Positions 13,040-23,397 are shown, counted from the first letter of the stretch. The stretch is 64,000 nucleotides of DNA from Latrodectus hesperus (GCA_037975125.1 CM075850.1:131635968-131699967), one strand, 5' to 3'. Numbers and translations are program-made. Notes: generated by a model from the sequence alone, not told the origin.

Positions 13040-13922
13040 CACACTCATTTTTGAGTAGAAGCCCAATTATGTTCAGAAAACTGCACGTTATGCTCAAGTC
13101 TTGTTGAAAAGAAAAAGGTAAATCCTGTGATTCAAATGAAGAAGACATGTATAAATAGTTACAAGTCATATGGAGGCAAAATTCCAAATTTTCTTTTGTT
13201 AAAAATGAATAATTTCCTTGACAAGATTCAGATGGAGCAAAATATCCAATAAACATTAAATAAAAGATAGCAAGTGTGTATGAAAACAAACAAATTTCAA
13301 GCTGGTCTTCATTTTTCAGTAGCTTTAGAAGTTTTTCAAATTGTTTAAGTTTTGTTTTAGGAATGGATTCATTTTGCTTCAATATGAATGATTTTAAAAC
13401 AATTTTCAAGCAATCAATACAGATAAGCAGAGCATTTCGTTTTTCAGATTTTTCTAGATTACAATTAATGTTTGAAAGCCATTCAAGAAATGAATTAAAT
13501 AAGAGGTTATCATTTTTAAAATACTTTAATAAAATCTCCATCCAAGAATGAATAAGTTTCACTAACATCAAAATATATTCAAAATCTTTATTTTTTCTTT
13601 CATAAATTTGCTTCCACATATCTTGCAGAAATTTTATTATTTCAGCAGAGTCTTTTTTCTCTTGAAAATGACAATATCTTTTAAGAGTAAGTATAATTTT
13701 TTCATTAACTTTTGATTGATCATCTAAAATCAGAAATCTAATAGATTTACATCTAAATTTAAATGCAGTCAGAAATTCGTTTTGTTTTTCATATTCTAAA
13801 GCTTGGTTCCAAAAACAAACCCACAAATTATTAATATATGCATCCTTTTCACCAATCACTTCAGATTTGACTAAAAAATTCCTCATACATTCAGCACATA
13901 ATAAAGCAGAACTAGAAAATCC
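13040..13922 (-). CDS. ESPL1: Separase, exon 3 (largest exon, helical repeat region)
   Basis: Separase is the cysteine protease that cleaves cohesin kleisin at anaphase. This 883-nt exon supplies 294 residues of its N-terminal alpha-helical (TPR/HEAT-like) domain, which binds the inhibitor securin. It opens in phase 0 after ACTTTTATTTTAG with GFSSSALLCAECMRNFLV and ends at GAGTGTG before GTAAGA. The block CFWNQALEYEKQNEFLTAFK followed by FRCKSIRFLILDD matches the SLLWKGAE...RLKALSFLVL segment of the human protein in order and spacing. The rest is Leu/Lys-rich helix with no catalytic residues, as expected. An antisense open stretch (13276-13551) is a shadow of this exon. Confidence 0.8.
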
Positions 13923-14271
13923 CTAAAATAAAAGTTAGCAAACAATTAAAATCTTTATAAGTTAATTACAAACAGGTTCAATTAATTTATAAAATCTAGT
14001 CATGAAATCTCAGTTATTTTTTCCAAATTTTTTATCCATTTTTAATACAAGGAATACAATGTAAAAAAATAATGTATAAATATGGATTATAAATTTTTGA
14101 TAAACATTTTTACTGAAAAGATATCCCATGGTTTAATGCCCAATTTAACAGGGATATTAAATAAAAATGCCTATTATTTAAATATAACTTTTCAAAATTT
14201 AACAGATAGTTAAATTTCTTTAAATAATTTAGCCATTCTAATATATAAAAATAAACAAAAATTTTACTTAC

Positions 14272-14517
14272 CGCTTTGATAAAAAATTTTATAATATGAT
14301 ACAAAATGGAGAAAAACTGATGCGTATATAAATCTTCAGCAGTAAAATGCTTTTGTACATATTGCAAACAATGATTAAGGATGGGAATTAAGTCTGATAC
14401 ACAATTAGACTGTGCACAATCTTTTTTGTTTTCATAGGTTGACAGCAAATGATATAAGCCTTTAAATATATTACAAACTTCAGAAGCATTAACTTCTCGG
14501 TCATCTTTCAGGAACAT
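14272..14517 (-). CDS. ESPL1: Separase, exon 2
   Basis: The exon follows an ATATTTCAG acceptor (14518-14519) and ends at a canonical GTAAGT donor. It is 82 codons long and in phase 0 at both ends. It encodes MFLKDDREVNASEVCNIFKG, then helices ending in FFSILYHIIKFFIKA. The apparent ATG at 14532 lies in the intron; continuity with exon 1 is through the acceptor. The join FIKA|GFSSSALL matches the human separase stretch before the Cys-containing LHACL helix. Confidence 0.75.
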
Positions 14518-14948
14518 CTGAAATATTTTCATATTAATTAATCTATAAAATTAAACAAAGTATTTAGCACTCGTGTATTATCCCATCAATCATTTTTGAA
14601 GAAAAATATGTGACCAGATATTGCAATTTAGCACAAATGTTACCTTTTAGTGACTGCACTATTTGATCTACTAATATGTTCTTGTTTTTTTTTTTTAATT
14701 TATTTTTAGCACATGTAAGTTTTAAACTTATTTTTATATTTTTTATACTCAGCCTGCTGTATAAATTGCAATATGAATTAAAAACTTTTTATCTTTGTTT
14801 TCATGACAATATAATCTGCTTTTTTTGTGACATTTTAAAAAAAAATTATTAAAATTTGCAACATTTGATGACATTTTTTTGGTAAAACTGGCAGACAGAA
14901 TAATACATTACTCATCAATTTATACTGAATAAAGTATTTCTTATACTA

Positions 14949-14964
14949 TATATATATATATACA

Positions 14965-15000
<36 letters not shown>

Positions 15001-15230
15001 TATATATATATATACATACATATATACATACATATATATATACATACATATATATACATATACATATATATACATATACATATATATACATATATATATA
15101 TACATATATATATATACATATATACATATACATATATATACATATATATGTATATACATATATATATATATATATATATACATACATATACACACATATA
15201 TATACATATATATATATACATATATATCAT
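14949..15230. repeat. AT / ACAT microsatellite in separase intron 1
   Basis: About 280 bp of alternating TA with interspersed TACATA units. Open frames through it translate as long Tyr/Ile/Met/Val runs in every minus-strand phase, an artefact of the dinucleotide repeat. It resembles the array at the left window edge. Confidence 0.97.
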
Positions 15231-15679
15231 ATGTATAAAATAAAATTCCCATATTTTATTTACCTTTGTGTGTGTGAGAACAAAAATTAACAAACACATG
15301 AAATGAATTATATTTATTAAACATGTATATCAATGATTAACCAAAAAGTTCCATTTAGTAACTTTAGCAATGTCTATGTCCCTTTACTTTTTAAAAATTC
15401 CTTATTACTTATATGTTTAATTTTGACAAGTTTTTTTTATGCATTTAAAATTTTAGCTTTAAAAGTTGGAAATACTTTAATTTTACATTAAATAGCTTTT
15501 ACAATACATATCAATTCATAATAATACTAATTAATGATTAATTATGTTCTAAAAATAAAAACTTCTATTAAACAAATGAATATATTAATTATAAGTACTA
15601 ATGAATATAATAAAATTTATTTCTAATGTTTAATGTTCATCATTATAAAATAAAATTGAGGTATCAATTAAGATATTAC

Positions 15680-15751
15680 TTGAATTTCCTCAGAAATAGA
15701 AACTACATCCTGATTTTTAAATTTGCTCATTAAACTCTTGAATGTAACCAT
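15680..15751 (-). CDS. ESPL1: Separase, exon 1 (start codon)
   Basis: ATG at 15751-15749 begins MVTFKSLMSKFKNQ...SEEIQ, 24 codons, ending in phase 0 at a GTAATA donor. The N-terminus resembles the vertebrate separase start (M-x-(S/T)-FK-x-hydrophobic). An acceptor (TTTCTGTTACAG, 15766-15767) lies only 14 nt upstream of the ATG, so the transcript probably has an upstream non-coding exon. The seven recognised exons together give about 578 residues of a protein that is usually 1,200-2,200 residues long. The identification rests on several aligned motifs and on every exon junction agreeing in phase. Confidence 0.72.
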
Positions 15752-15765
15752 TTTGAAATTTTATC

Positions 15766-17065
15766 CTGTAACAGAAAGAGTAACTATGAAAGAATGAACA
15801 CAAATGCATAAAAAATAGAAGTTTTATATTAATATTAAAAAAAGATTATATTCAGTAATTCAGTGTTACACCAAAAAATTATTTCATGAAATATGTTTAG
15901 TAAATGAATAAATATAATAAGCATTTTTTCATAAGTTAGGTATTAATCATAGTAAAATTAAAAGTTGGTAAACTTCTATTAATTCTGATTATTGTAGAAA
16001 ATTTGTTACTAGGTATGAAGGTTATCCCTAAATGGAACAATCATACCGAGCGATTTGCGATTAATACAATCATAAACACAACTTTGTTTAAAATAAACAG
16101 GAACAAATCATTATTTTAAATAAATTTTCAGCAAATTTATTTTTAAAAATAAAACTCCAAGCTCATACACTTCCTGTATTTTTCATTTTTATCTTTCGTG
16201 CCATTATTTGTCGAGTTTTCAATTCTTAGGCAGGTGCTCGAATTTGAATTATATATACCTACTTTGATGACTAACTATAAACACTAAAAAAATTTATGAA
16301 TATGTTTAACAGATTTCAATTTATTCTACCATAAATATATATTTTTTATTTATATATGTTAATGTCCATTACTTTCCAATTAACATTTCAAAAGATTTTT
16401 AAAAATTTAAGAAATATTTAACATAAAAACATTATGTTTATTTAATGTTAAAAAAATTTTTAAATTGTATGAAATAAATATAAAGAAATTTGTAAAATGG
16501 GGTGTTTTCTAACTTTTATGTAATAATAATTATTGTAAGATGACAAATTTGATTTAACGAATCTTGTAATTTTATATAACACAATATTTAATAAAAATTC
16601 ATTCTAGGCAAATTACTTACTTGCAATGTGTTTTAAACCTTGTATTACTGATAAAAAAATAGTTGTGCATAAATATTATTTTACAAATTTGTTTACCCTT
16701 CAATTCAAATAAATACCGCGCCACAAACTTCAACAAAAACAAAATTTTCAGAACTGTTGCCAAAGGAGATACTAAATTCGAAAATCAATTTTAATACAAA
16801 GCGCATACTAGGGAATTAAACGATTGGCATTCCACATCCTGTTAAACATTTACTGATTCATCTTTAGGAAACAGCTCATCTCTGCACTCTCAATCAACGA
16901 ACTTTTAAGTTAATTGAGATCGAAACGAATAAATTCGAACGTGACGGTATGCAAGCATCACTAAGGCCCAGTGCAAACTAAAAGACTAAGTGAAGTCATT
17001 GCTCTGTTAAACCATTCCATTTATTCCTTATTATCGGCAAATCAATGAAACAACATAAAGAATTC
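15766..17065. promoter_or_regulatory. Separase 5' region, candidate non-coding first exon
   Basis: The acceptor just before the separase ATG implies an upstream exon on the minus strand. The best donor seen is GTAAGTAATT (GT at 16620-16619), which would end a non-coding exon lying above 16621. No TATA box or initiator is convincing. A plus-strand exon starts at 17540, so the interval could serve two divergent genes, but a SINE now occupies much of it. Confidence 0.3.
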
Positions 17066-17490
17066 TTGTTGTTGTTGTTACTTATGACATATGGACGAGT
17101 CAAGCTCCTTATGCTGTTGGCTATGCGAATTTAAGTCAGTAGGGTTTGTCTTTCGTTTAGCCAGACCACCACGACGGTGAAAGTAAGACTTAAGCAACTC
17201 TAAGCAACCCTGATAGATGGAAATACCAGAGGTTACACTTCCTCAATTTTGACATTGATCTTAACGGAGAGGAAATTTTTTCCAGACCATTATACACCCA
17301 TGGTAACTGCTTAACGACCGGACACAGGACTTTCGATTCCACAGATTTAACATGCACGTATATCGCATGTACTCAGTGGGTCTTTGGTGGCATTGGAATC
17401 AAACCCCACCTAGAATCAGATGATATGAGATTGGAAGATAAAGTTTAAGTGAGGAATGCCGAAGCCCTAACCACTAGGCTACCATGGCCC
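17066..17490 (-). mobile_element. tRNA-derived SINE with (AAC)n tail, minus orientation
   Basis: On the minus strand the element begins with a tRNA-like head: an A-box-like TAGCCTAGTGGTTAGGG and a B-box-like GGTTTGATTCC. A unique body follows, and it ends with an AAC repeat (GTTGTTGTTGTT on the plus strand, about 17068-17081). A second copy in the same orientation lies at 58787-59146. They share 'ctccagaccatta', 'cacaggactt', 'cagatttaac', and 'actaggctaccatgg'. This copy carries extra sequence between the two boxes (17411-17450) that the other lacks. Confidence 0.8.
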
Positions 17491-17539
17491 AAGAACTCTT
17501 GTTTTGATTGTGATTGAAAAGATCTGATTTTACTTTAAA

Positions 17540-17745
17540 ATGGAAAATAAAGATATCATACCTGCAGCTGCTACTGTTATAATGGTATCTGTAAAATCAT
17601 TAATTGACGAGGATAAAAGTAAGCCGAAGAAGAAAAATACTCGAAGTAGAGGTCCTGACAAAAGTTGGATACGAAGGAAATCTGATCGACCTGCTATGCA
17701 AACCCTTGCAGACGATATGAGATTGGAAGATATTCATTCTCATCG
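17540..17745 (+). CDS. Orphan first exon of an unrecognised basic protein
   Basis: ATG at 17540 opens 68 codons ending in phase 2 at a consensus donor (CATCG|GTAAGC). The predicted peptide has a hydrophobic AAATVIMVSVKSLI stretch. A strongly basic segment follows (KSKPKKKNTRSRGPDKSW, then RRKSDRPAMQ), and it ends MRLEDIHSH; it looks nuclear or DNA-associated, but I recognise no family. The first in-phase acceptor seen is at 20828-20829 (ATTATATAATTGCAG), giving only RTFSLF before a stop at 20846-20848. That would make a 74-residue protein spanning the Tigger insertion, and it is unproven. The 24 bases at 17709-17732 recur with one mismatch inside the SINE at 17417-17440. It could also be a fragment of an old mobile element. 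Confidence 0.4.
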
Positions 17746-18390
17746 GTAAGCATTTTTAATATTTGAAGTACATTACTAAATAAACGGCTATGAAATATTA
17801 TTAAAGTTTCTTTAGTTTATTTAACACTTGTAATTTCTCATTTTGCCAAACATAGCTGAATTTATCCTAACTCGTACATAAAGATACCTAACTATTTATA
17901 GTTAGAATACATCTTTTCAAATATAAAATAGTTATAATTTTAATAAAATTATCACATTTGAGTAGCTGGTGACAACCAGGCAATAAAGCTAAATTTCTAA
18001 CTTTAACAAATAGCATTTTTTTGTTGCATTTTTAAATTGCATTTTTAAAAATTGCAAATTGCAAAAACGAAAATAACGTCATGCAAACGCATACCGAAAT
18101 GTTCAGCCCATTTGCCGCACTTTATCGCTGGCTTGGCGCATTTTAAACATCGCACAGCTCCCGAGTCTTAGTCTTAGGTCAAATGTGATTCTAAAATTCT
18201 TCTACTTTTTAATGTCTTCAACTCTTTTCATTTCTTTTTTTATTCATATATTTTTTCTTTTTATTTGTGAACATTAAAACAAATGAAAATTTAACATTTT
18301 TCTGTTATTGCATTTATATTGAAAGGTTAAATAAATTTTTTTGATGCAGAATCTGAGTTTTGTGAAATTATATCTGCTTATTTATGTATA
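17746..18390. other. Non-coding stretch before Tigger element
   Basis: AT-rich. At 17962-17996 it has an inverse copy of the MITE-like motif found near 9672-9705, and at 18060-18180 a somewhat GC-richer patch without a reading frame. It probably consists of intron plus repeat debris. The last two bases (TA, 18389-18390) are the left target duplication of the adjacent Tigger element. Confidence 0.45.
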
Positions 18391-18886
18391 CAGTGAAAGG
18401 TCCTTATTCGTGCTTCCTTCATTCGCTTTTTCACTATTCGCTGATTTAAAAAATGCTGCCCAATTCCTATATTAGCAGCTAAAAATTTCTTTATCCGCGA
18501 ATCTAATATAAATACATACATAATAATAAAAGGATTCCACTAGGTATCCAACCCAATATCCTTTGTAAATGCCGTCAAATGGACTAATAAAAAAGAATAA
18601 TAGATCTTATTACAACTTTGCCTAAAGCATGTTGTTAAATGATATCACCGAGGACTTTGACATAAGCCGCCTACGCCGTGATCGGTATTTTTGAGAATGT
18701 AGACAAGCAGAATGGAAGCAACTTTATTACTCAATGAATAAAGTATATTTTTAAATGTTGATGTTCCGTGCTATGGTAAAAGCCACTTTGCCTGTTTTAT
18801 TGTTTCGTGCATATTCGTTACAAAAATTGTGATCGAGTAACACGTCTCAACCGCTCTTTTTCTAATTTATAATGTTAACTAAAAAA

Positions 18887-20561
18887 ATGAGATACGAGTT
18901 TCGACGCGAAAAAAAATCTGTGTTACCTCTTAAAGTGAAAATAGAAATGTTTGATCGTTGACGCCTTGGAGAGTCATTTGCATCCAATATCCACTCGTTC
19001 AAGGTCAACGAATCAACTGTACGATCGATAAAAAAATCCAGAGATAAAATAAGGTCGTCTGTAGCTTCAACTTCACTGACAGCGAAAATTGTTCGTGATC
19101 CAGCAATAGGAAAAATTGAAGGGGCGTTGTCATCATGGATCAGAGACCGCAACCAAAAAGTGTGCCCCTAAGTGGTCCAATGGTCCGGGAGAAGGTGAAA
19201 CATCTTTACGCTCATTTTAAAGAACCTGATCGTAGTTATAGTGGTGAATGTACAGATGGAGGATTTCAAGCATCGAAAGGTTGGTTCAATAAATTTAAAG
19301 TGAGACAATTATTGCACATCATTAAAATCATTTTAGAAGCAGCATCTGCAGACACTGCTGCAGCAGAACGATATCCAGAAGAATTTGCAAACATAGTTAC
19401 TGATAGAGGATACAAACCTAAGCAAGTACTTAAAGCAGTCGAAACTGGATTGTTTTGGAAGAGAATGGCAAAAAAAAAAACATTCATTTCTAAATGTGAA
19501 AAGTCTGCTCCTGGATTTAAGGCAGCGAAGGATAGAGTTACGCTGCTTCTATGTTCTGATGCATCTGGAGATTGTGTCACTAAGCCACTGATTCTTTACA
19601 TATCGCTTAATCCTCGGACTTTAATAAATCAAAACAAGGACAACCTGCAGTGTTTTTGCGTGCTAATAAGAAAACGTGGGTTACAAACGCTATTTTTGTG
19701 ACTGGCTCATGAAATTGTTTTGTTTCTGAAAATGAAACTTATTTAAAGAGAAAAAAACAGAATTTAGACTTTAAAGCACTTTTAGTTTTGAACAAAGCAC
19801 CAGGTCATCCTTGCGAACTTGAAACTAGGCATCCAAATATTTGTGAACTATATTTGGAACTTTGCATCCAAATATAGTGATATTTTTACCTCCCAACACT
19901 ATGGCATTGCTTCAACTTATGGACCAAGGAATAATCCAGACCTTTAAGCTCTATTATATTAGACGAACCTTCAAAATCATATTGGATAATATAGAATGTA
20001 ATCCTGATATGAATATTATGGAATGCTGGAAGAAATTTGACATAGCAAAATGCATCGTAAACATAAAAGAATCATTGGAAGAACTGAAGCCAGACATATC
20101 GAAGTCATGCTGGAAAAAACTATGGCCTGCTCTGCTGCGGAAAATGACGAAGAATCTGTGCAAGTTCAAACATTGACAGTCACATAGCCGAAATCGCGAA
20201 TGGAATAGGACGAGATGGTTTCGAACAGATAGAATCAAGTGACATTTAGGAATTGCTTGAATCGCAAGATGAAGATTTGACTGAAACCGACTTGGAGGAA
20301 ATGTTAAATTCACAGCCCATTGAATAAGAGACTTCAACAAGCACTGGAAACGTGAAATTTAATTTGAAAAATGTTGGTGAAGGTTTAAGAATGGCAAATA
20401 AGCTTTGCGATTTCTTTATGAACATTGATCTGTCAATGGAACGAAGCCTTATTTTTAAGATGCAAATTGCTAATGCGACTGCTGCGTATCAGTCGGAATT
20501 GAAGGAGCTTAAAAACTGCCAAGCAAGAGAAAATTACAAAATTCTTCAAACCATTGCCTAA
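18887..20561 (+). pseudogene. Tigger/pogo transposase (CENP-B HTH plus DDE), inactivated
   Basis: ATG at 18887 begins an N-terminal helix-turn-helix (LPLKVKIEMFDR*RLGES...KVNESTVRSIKKSRDKI) with a TGA at 18959. A CENP-B-type HTH follows (ALSSWIRDR, then VPLSGPMVREK after a frameshift near 19155; ASKGWFNKFK). In the DDE domain the first Asp motif, normally DETGLFWK, reads AVETGLFWK. The second, normally LDNAPGHP, reads LNKAPGHP. The third, PMDQG-type, is present as LMDQGII (about 19916). A frameshift follows CFCVLIRK (about 19650), and HPNI is partly duplicated at 19829-19875. The C-terminal part (MECWKKF, SCWKKLWP, then 20352-20561) is recognisable. Two catalytic residues and several frames are lost, so it cannot transpose by itself. 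Confidence 0.88.
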
Positions 20562-20607
20562 GACTTAAAATAATTAATCAAAATGTTCAAAAATTTCAAT
20601 TGAATTG

Positions 20608-20610
<3 letters not shown>

Positions 20611-20670
<60 letters not shown>
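20611..20670. repeat. (TA)n microsatellite inside Tigger copy 1
   Basis: About 60 bp of uninterrupted TA, 50 bp after the end of the transposase pseudogene. It lies inside the element, so it expanded after or together with the insertion. Confidence 0.95.
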
Positions 20671-20672
<2 letters not shown>

Positions 20673-20783
20673 CATCTAGGAATCCCTATAATCCCATATA
20701 AATTACCATCCCGTATTCGCAGTTTCTTTATTAGCGGCGTATTTATTTAACATATACTCCGCGAATAAAGAGCTTTTACTGTA

Positions 20784-21297
20784 TACTTCTTAATTTATTT
20801 GTATTAAATCTCAAATTATATAATTGCAGGACATTTTCTCTGTTTTGATCCTTTCTTAAAGAATATTCAAAATTATATTATTATCCAACTTATATTTCAT
20901 TAACAATTCATGTATAGAATTTGGCTAAACTCATTGAATTACACCATTACTTTGAATTTAATGTATTTTAAAAAATAGCTCAATAATATTCTACAAATAG
21001 TAGTATTATAATTTCTTAGAATAACTCAAAATTGTAATGCATTCCTGAATTTTTAAAATTTAATTAGTAAAGTTATTTATCTAAAATTTAGGGATACGCA
21101 AATAATTAAATCTATATAAAATTTCTCTTTATTAATTCCTCTTAATGCATTCTATAAATTAAATTTAAAATATTTATAATTATATAAATTCATAAGCCTT
21201 CACATGAAATTAGTCCTCGAATTAATTATAAAATTTTCATAATTCAAAGATTTCATATATAATTTTAAAGTTTTATTACACATTATATATATATATA
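20784..21297. other. AT-rich spacer between Tigger and mariner elements
   Basis: About 510 bp, AT-rich. It contains the candidate acceptor at 20828-20829 discussed with the orphan exon. The right end is a short TA run (21283-21299) into which the mariner-like element inserted. No other feature was seen. Confidence 0.5.
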
Positions 21298-21299
21298 TA

Positions 21300-21576
21300 C
21301 AGGGTGATTATAAAAAAACTTTGACAACATCTGCACTTCTAGCGTCCATTCTATTTAACCGATCAAGATGATACTTCAAATATAGTTCTTTTGAGATATG
21401 CGCTCGAGATTCTGTGAATGGCAACACAGTGGCCCTCGCGGTTACAGTTATAGTGACAGAAACTCGAAATTTTCGAATGGCAACGTCTACTTTTTACCAT
21501 CGCAAAATGTTCAGCACATGCGAAAACCCTAAATAGCGTTGAAACGGTACCGATATATCCGAAAACCGACGTGTTA
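21300..21576. repeat. Left terminal inverted repeat of mariner-like element 1
   Basis: It pairs with 22954-23230. Only about three mismatches occur in the outer 245 bp; the inner 30 bp (after GAAACGGTACC) are more diverged. Such long inverted repeats are unusual for classical mariners, which have about 30 bp. Confidence 0.9.
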
Positions 21577-21682
21577 TACACATACAAACAGTTCTTCAAG
21601 GCGCACGGAGGAATAATGCATACGACAGAGACAAGACACTGCTCAATGATGAGAACACATAGAGAAAAAATCTTTATTAATT

Positions 21683-22762
21683 TCAAACATTTTCCACATG
21701 AGTGCCATCACAGGCAATTACGCATTGCATGCGGGAGACGGTGGACAATGTCGCTGCACGCAACATGGCACGAGGGATGTTTCCAATCTCACGCCGTATA
21801 GAATCCTTTAAGTCCGACAATGTTTGAGGATTGCACAGATAAACTCTGGATTTGAGATAGCCCCAAAACCAGAAATCCATAGGCGTCAGATCTGGGGATC
21901 GCGCAGGCCACGGAAAAGGATAATAGCGTGAGATGATGCGATCACCAAAATGCTGATCCAGGAGCCTTTTAACTGACCTCGCTATATGTGGAGGTGCGCC
22001 ATCTTGCATCCAAACAATGTCATTGAGTGCATTCAGCCGACGCAACTCCGGTAAGACATAATTTTTCAGCATGGCTGCATACCGAGGGCCCGTTACAGAA
22101 CATGTTGCAGGGCCAGTCGGGGTCGTTTCCTCAAAGAAGAACGGGCCCAGAACAAATGTAGCTGTAATGCCGCACCACGCAGTCACTTTGGCGTCAAATA
22201 ATGGTACTGGCGCCACAGCATGAGGATTCGTCTTTCTCCAGTGCACACAATTCTTTGTGTTAATGCTGCCATTTAAGGTGAAATGCGCCTCGTCCGTCCA
22301 TAGTATGCGAAGTGGCCAGTCGTTATCCGCATCATATCGTAACAAAAATGCATTTGCGAAGTCCAGACGTTGTTGTGGGTCACCCGGCTCCAACATCTGG
22401 ACGCGCTGGAACCGATAGGGAAACATGTGAAGTACCGAGCGCAAGAGCTTGCGGACCGTTGAGTTCGGAATATCCAACACGCACGCTATGCCTCTTGCGG
22501 TTTCTGTGTGTCCTGCAGTCACTGTATGGTGCACTTCCATGACAACGTCCTCAGAAACAGTTGGCCGTCCGGAGCGCTGTTTGTCACAGGTGCAGCCTGT
22601 ATCTTCGAATTTCCGCACTAAATCACGCAGAGCTTGCAGAGTACATGGGCCGCGTCGTTGTCGATGATTGCGGCGATACACACGCAAGGCTTCCGCAGCG
22701 TTCATCCCATTTTGGTAATAGAGTTTGATCAATTCACCGCGAACTTTCATAGGAAGACTCAT
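21683..22762 (-). CDS. Mariner/Tc1-superfamily transposase, intact 359 residues
   Basis: A complete frame from ATG at 22762 to a stop before 21683. Residues 1-60 form an HTH of the DUF4817 type (KVRGELIKLYYQNGMNAAEA...LVRKFEDTG), followed by a GRP-type hinge (SGRPTV, about 64-69) and a second HTH (residues 85-112). The catalytic triad is visible: D157 in LWTDEAHFTL, D254 in WMQDGAPPHI, and D296 in SPDLTPMDFWFWG. Forty-one residues separate the last two, placing it in a DD41D-like group of the IS630-Tc1-mariner superfamily. It would bind the terminal repeats and cut and paste the element at TA sites. With no stops or shifts and nearly identical termini, it may still be functional. Antisense open stretches in this interval are shadows. 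Confidence 0.95.
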   Translation of the reverse strand: MSLPMKVRGELIKLYYQNGMNAAEALRVYRRNHRQRRGPCTLQALRDLVRKFEDTGCTCDKQRSGRPTVSEDVVMEVHHTVTAGHTETARGIACVLDIPNSTVRKLLRSVLHMFPYRFQRVQMLEPGDPQQRLDFANAFLLRYDADNDWPLRILWTDEAHFTLNGSINTKNCVHWRKTNPHAVAPVPLFDAKVTAWCGITATFVLGPFFFEETTPTGPATCSVTGPRYAAMLKNYVLPELRRLNALNDIVWMQDGAPPHIARSVKRLLDQHFGDRIISRYYPFPWPARSPDLTPMDFWFWGYLKSRVYLCNPQTLSDLKDSIRREIGNIPRAMLRAATLSTVSRMQCVIACDGTHVENV

Positions 22763-22953
22763 ATCGTCGGCATGTGCGAGTTCCCGAATGACGACTTCGC
22801 ATACCCGCTTGGTATTTTATAGGTTTCCTACGCTGAATATCTGGCGACCGGCGTTCTGTGATTGGTTTCTTGACTCTGTCACATGCAAATTTATTGCGTG
22901 CGCCCAGATCGTGTTTTATTGGCCGGTTTTCAGAACTCTTTTTTGTGTTTGCA

Positions 22954-23227
22954 GAACACGTCCGTTTTTAGACATATGGGTACCGTTTCAACGCTATTTA
23001 GGGTTTTCGCATGTGCTGAACATTTTGCGATGGTAAAAAGTAGGCGTTGCCATTCGAAAATTTCGAGTTTCTGTCACTATAACTGTAACCGCGAGGGCCA
23101 CTGTGTTGCCATTCACAGAATCTTGAGCGCATATCTCAAAAGAACTATATTTGAAGTATCATCTTGATCGGTTAAATAGAATGGACGCTAGAAGTGCAGA
23201 TGTTGGCAAAGTTTTTTTATAATCACC

Positions 23228-23230
<3 letters not shown>
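22954..23230. repeat. Right terminal inverted repeat of mariner-like element 1
   Basis: This is the inverse of 21300-21576. It lies upstream of the transposase start and therefore probably holds its promoter. It ends at the CACCCTG terminus, directly next to an expanded TA array. Confidence 0.9.

Positions 23231-23318
<88 letters not shown>
23231..23318. repeat. (TA)n microsatellite at right end of mariner-like element 1
   Basis: Eighty-eight bp of pure TA begin at the target-site TA. The left flank of the same element has only about 17 bp of AT repeat. Confidence 0.96.
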
Positions 23319-23319
<1 letters not shown>

Positions 23320-23397
23320 CTTTATAACTTTCCTCTTTAAAACACACAATGCAAAGAACATTGATAGCATATAAGACAAAATAATTTTAGGTAAATA

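Larger units (their letters stand above)
18391..20781 (+). mobile_element. Tigger/pogo-type DNA transposon, copy 1
   Basis: The element is bounded by inverted termini CAGTGAAAGGTCCTTATTCG (18391) and, on the opposite strand, CAGTAAAAGCTCTTTATTCG (ending 20781). It is flanked by TA on both sides (18389-18390, 20782-20783), the expected target duplication. The termini match at about 16 of the first 20 bases. Inside is a broken CENP-B-like transposase on the plus strand and an AT microsatellite (20611-20670) near the right end. Length is 2,391 bp, normal for the family. Confidence 0.92.
21300..23230 (-). mobile_element. Mariner-like element (DD41D spacing), young and apparently intact
   Basis: Both ends read CAGGGTGATTATAAAAAAAC inward and abut TA dinucleotides (21298-21299 and 23231-23232). 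Inverted repeats of about 275 bp run inward from each end (21300-~21576 and ~22954-23230). Over the outer 245 bp I count about three differences between them. The single gene is on the minus strand and is uninterrupted. The interior is clearly more GC-rich than the surrounding DNA, as expected for a recent arrival. Total length is 1,931 bp. Confidence 0.95.

Noticed and set aside
13276..13551. 91-codon plus-strand frame
   Set aside because: Antisense shadow of the large separase exon.
14915..15299. Three overlapping minus-strand open frames rich in Tyr/Ile/Met/Val
   Set aside because: They are translations of the TA/ACAT microsatellite; every phase is open because the repeat lacks stops.
22312..23036. 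Several plus-strand frames inside mariner-like element 1
   Set aside because: Shadows of the minus-strand transposase and its terminal repeat.
23159..23379. Minus-strand open frames through the TA array after mariner-like element 1
   Set aside because: Open only because (TA)n encodes Tyr-Ile; no other support.
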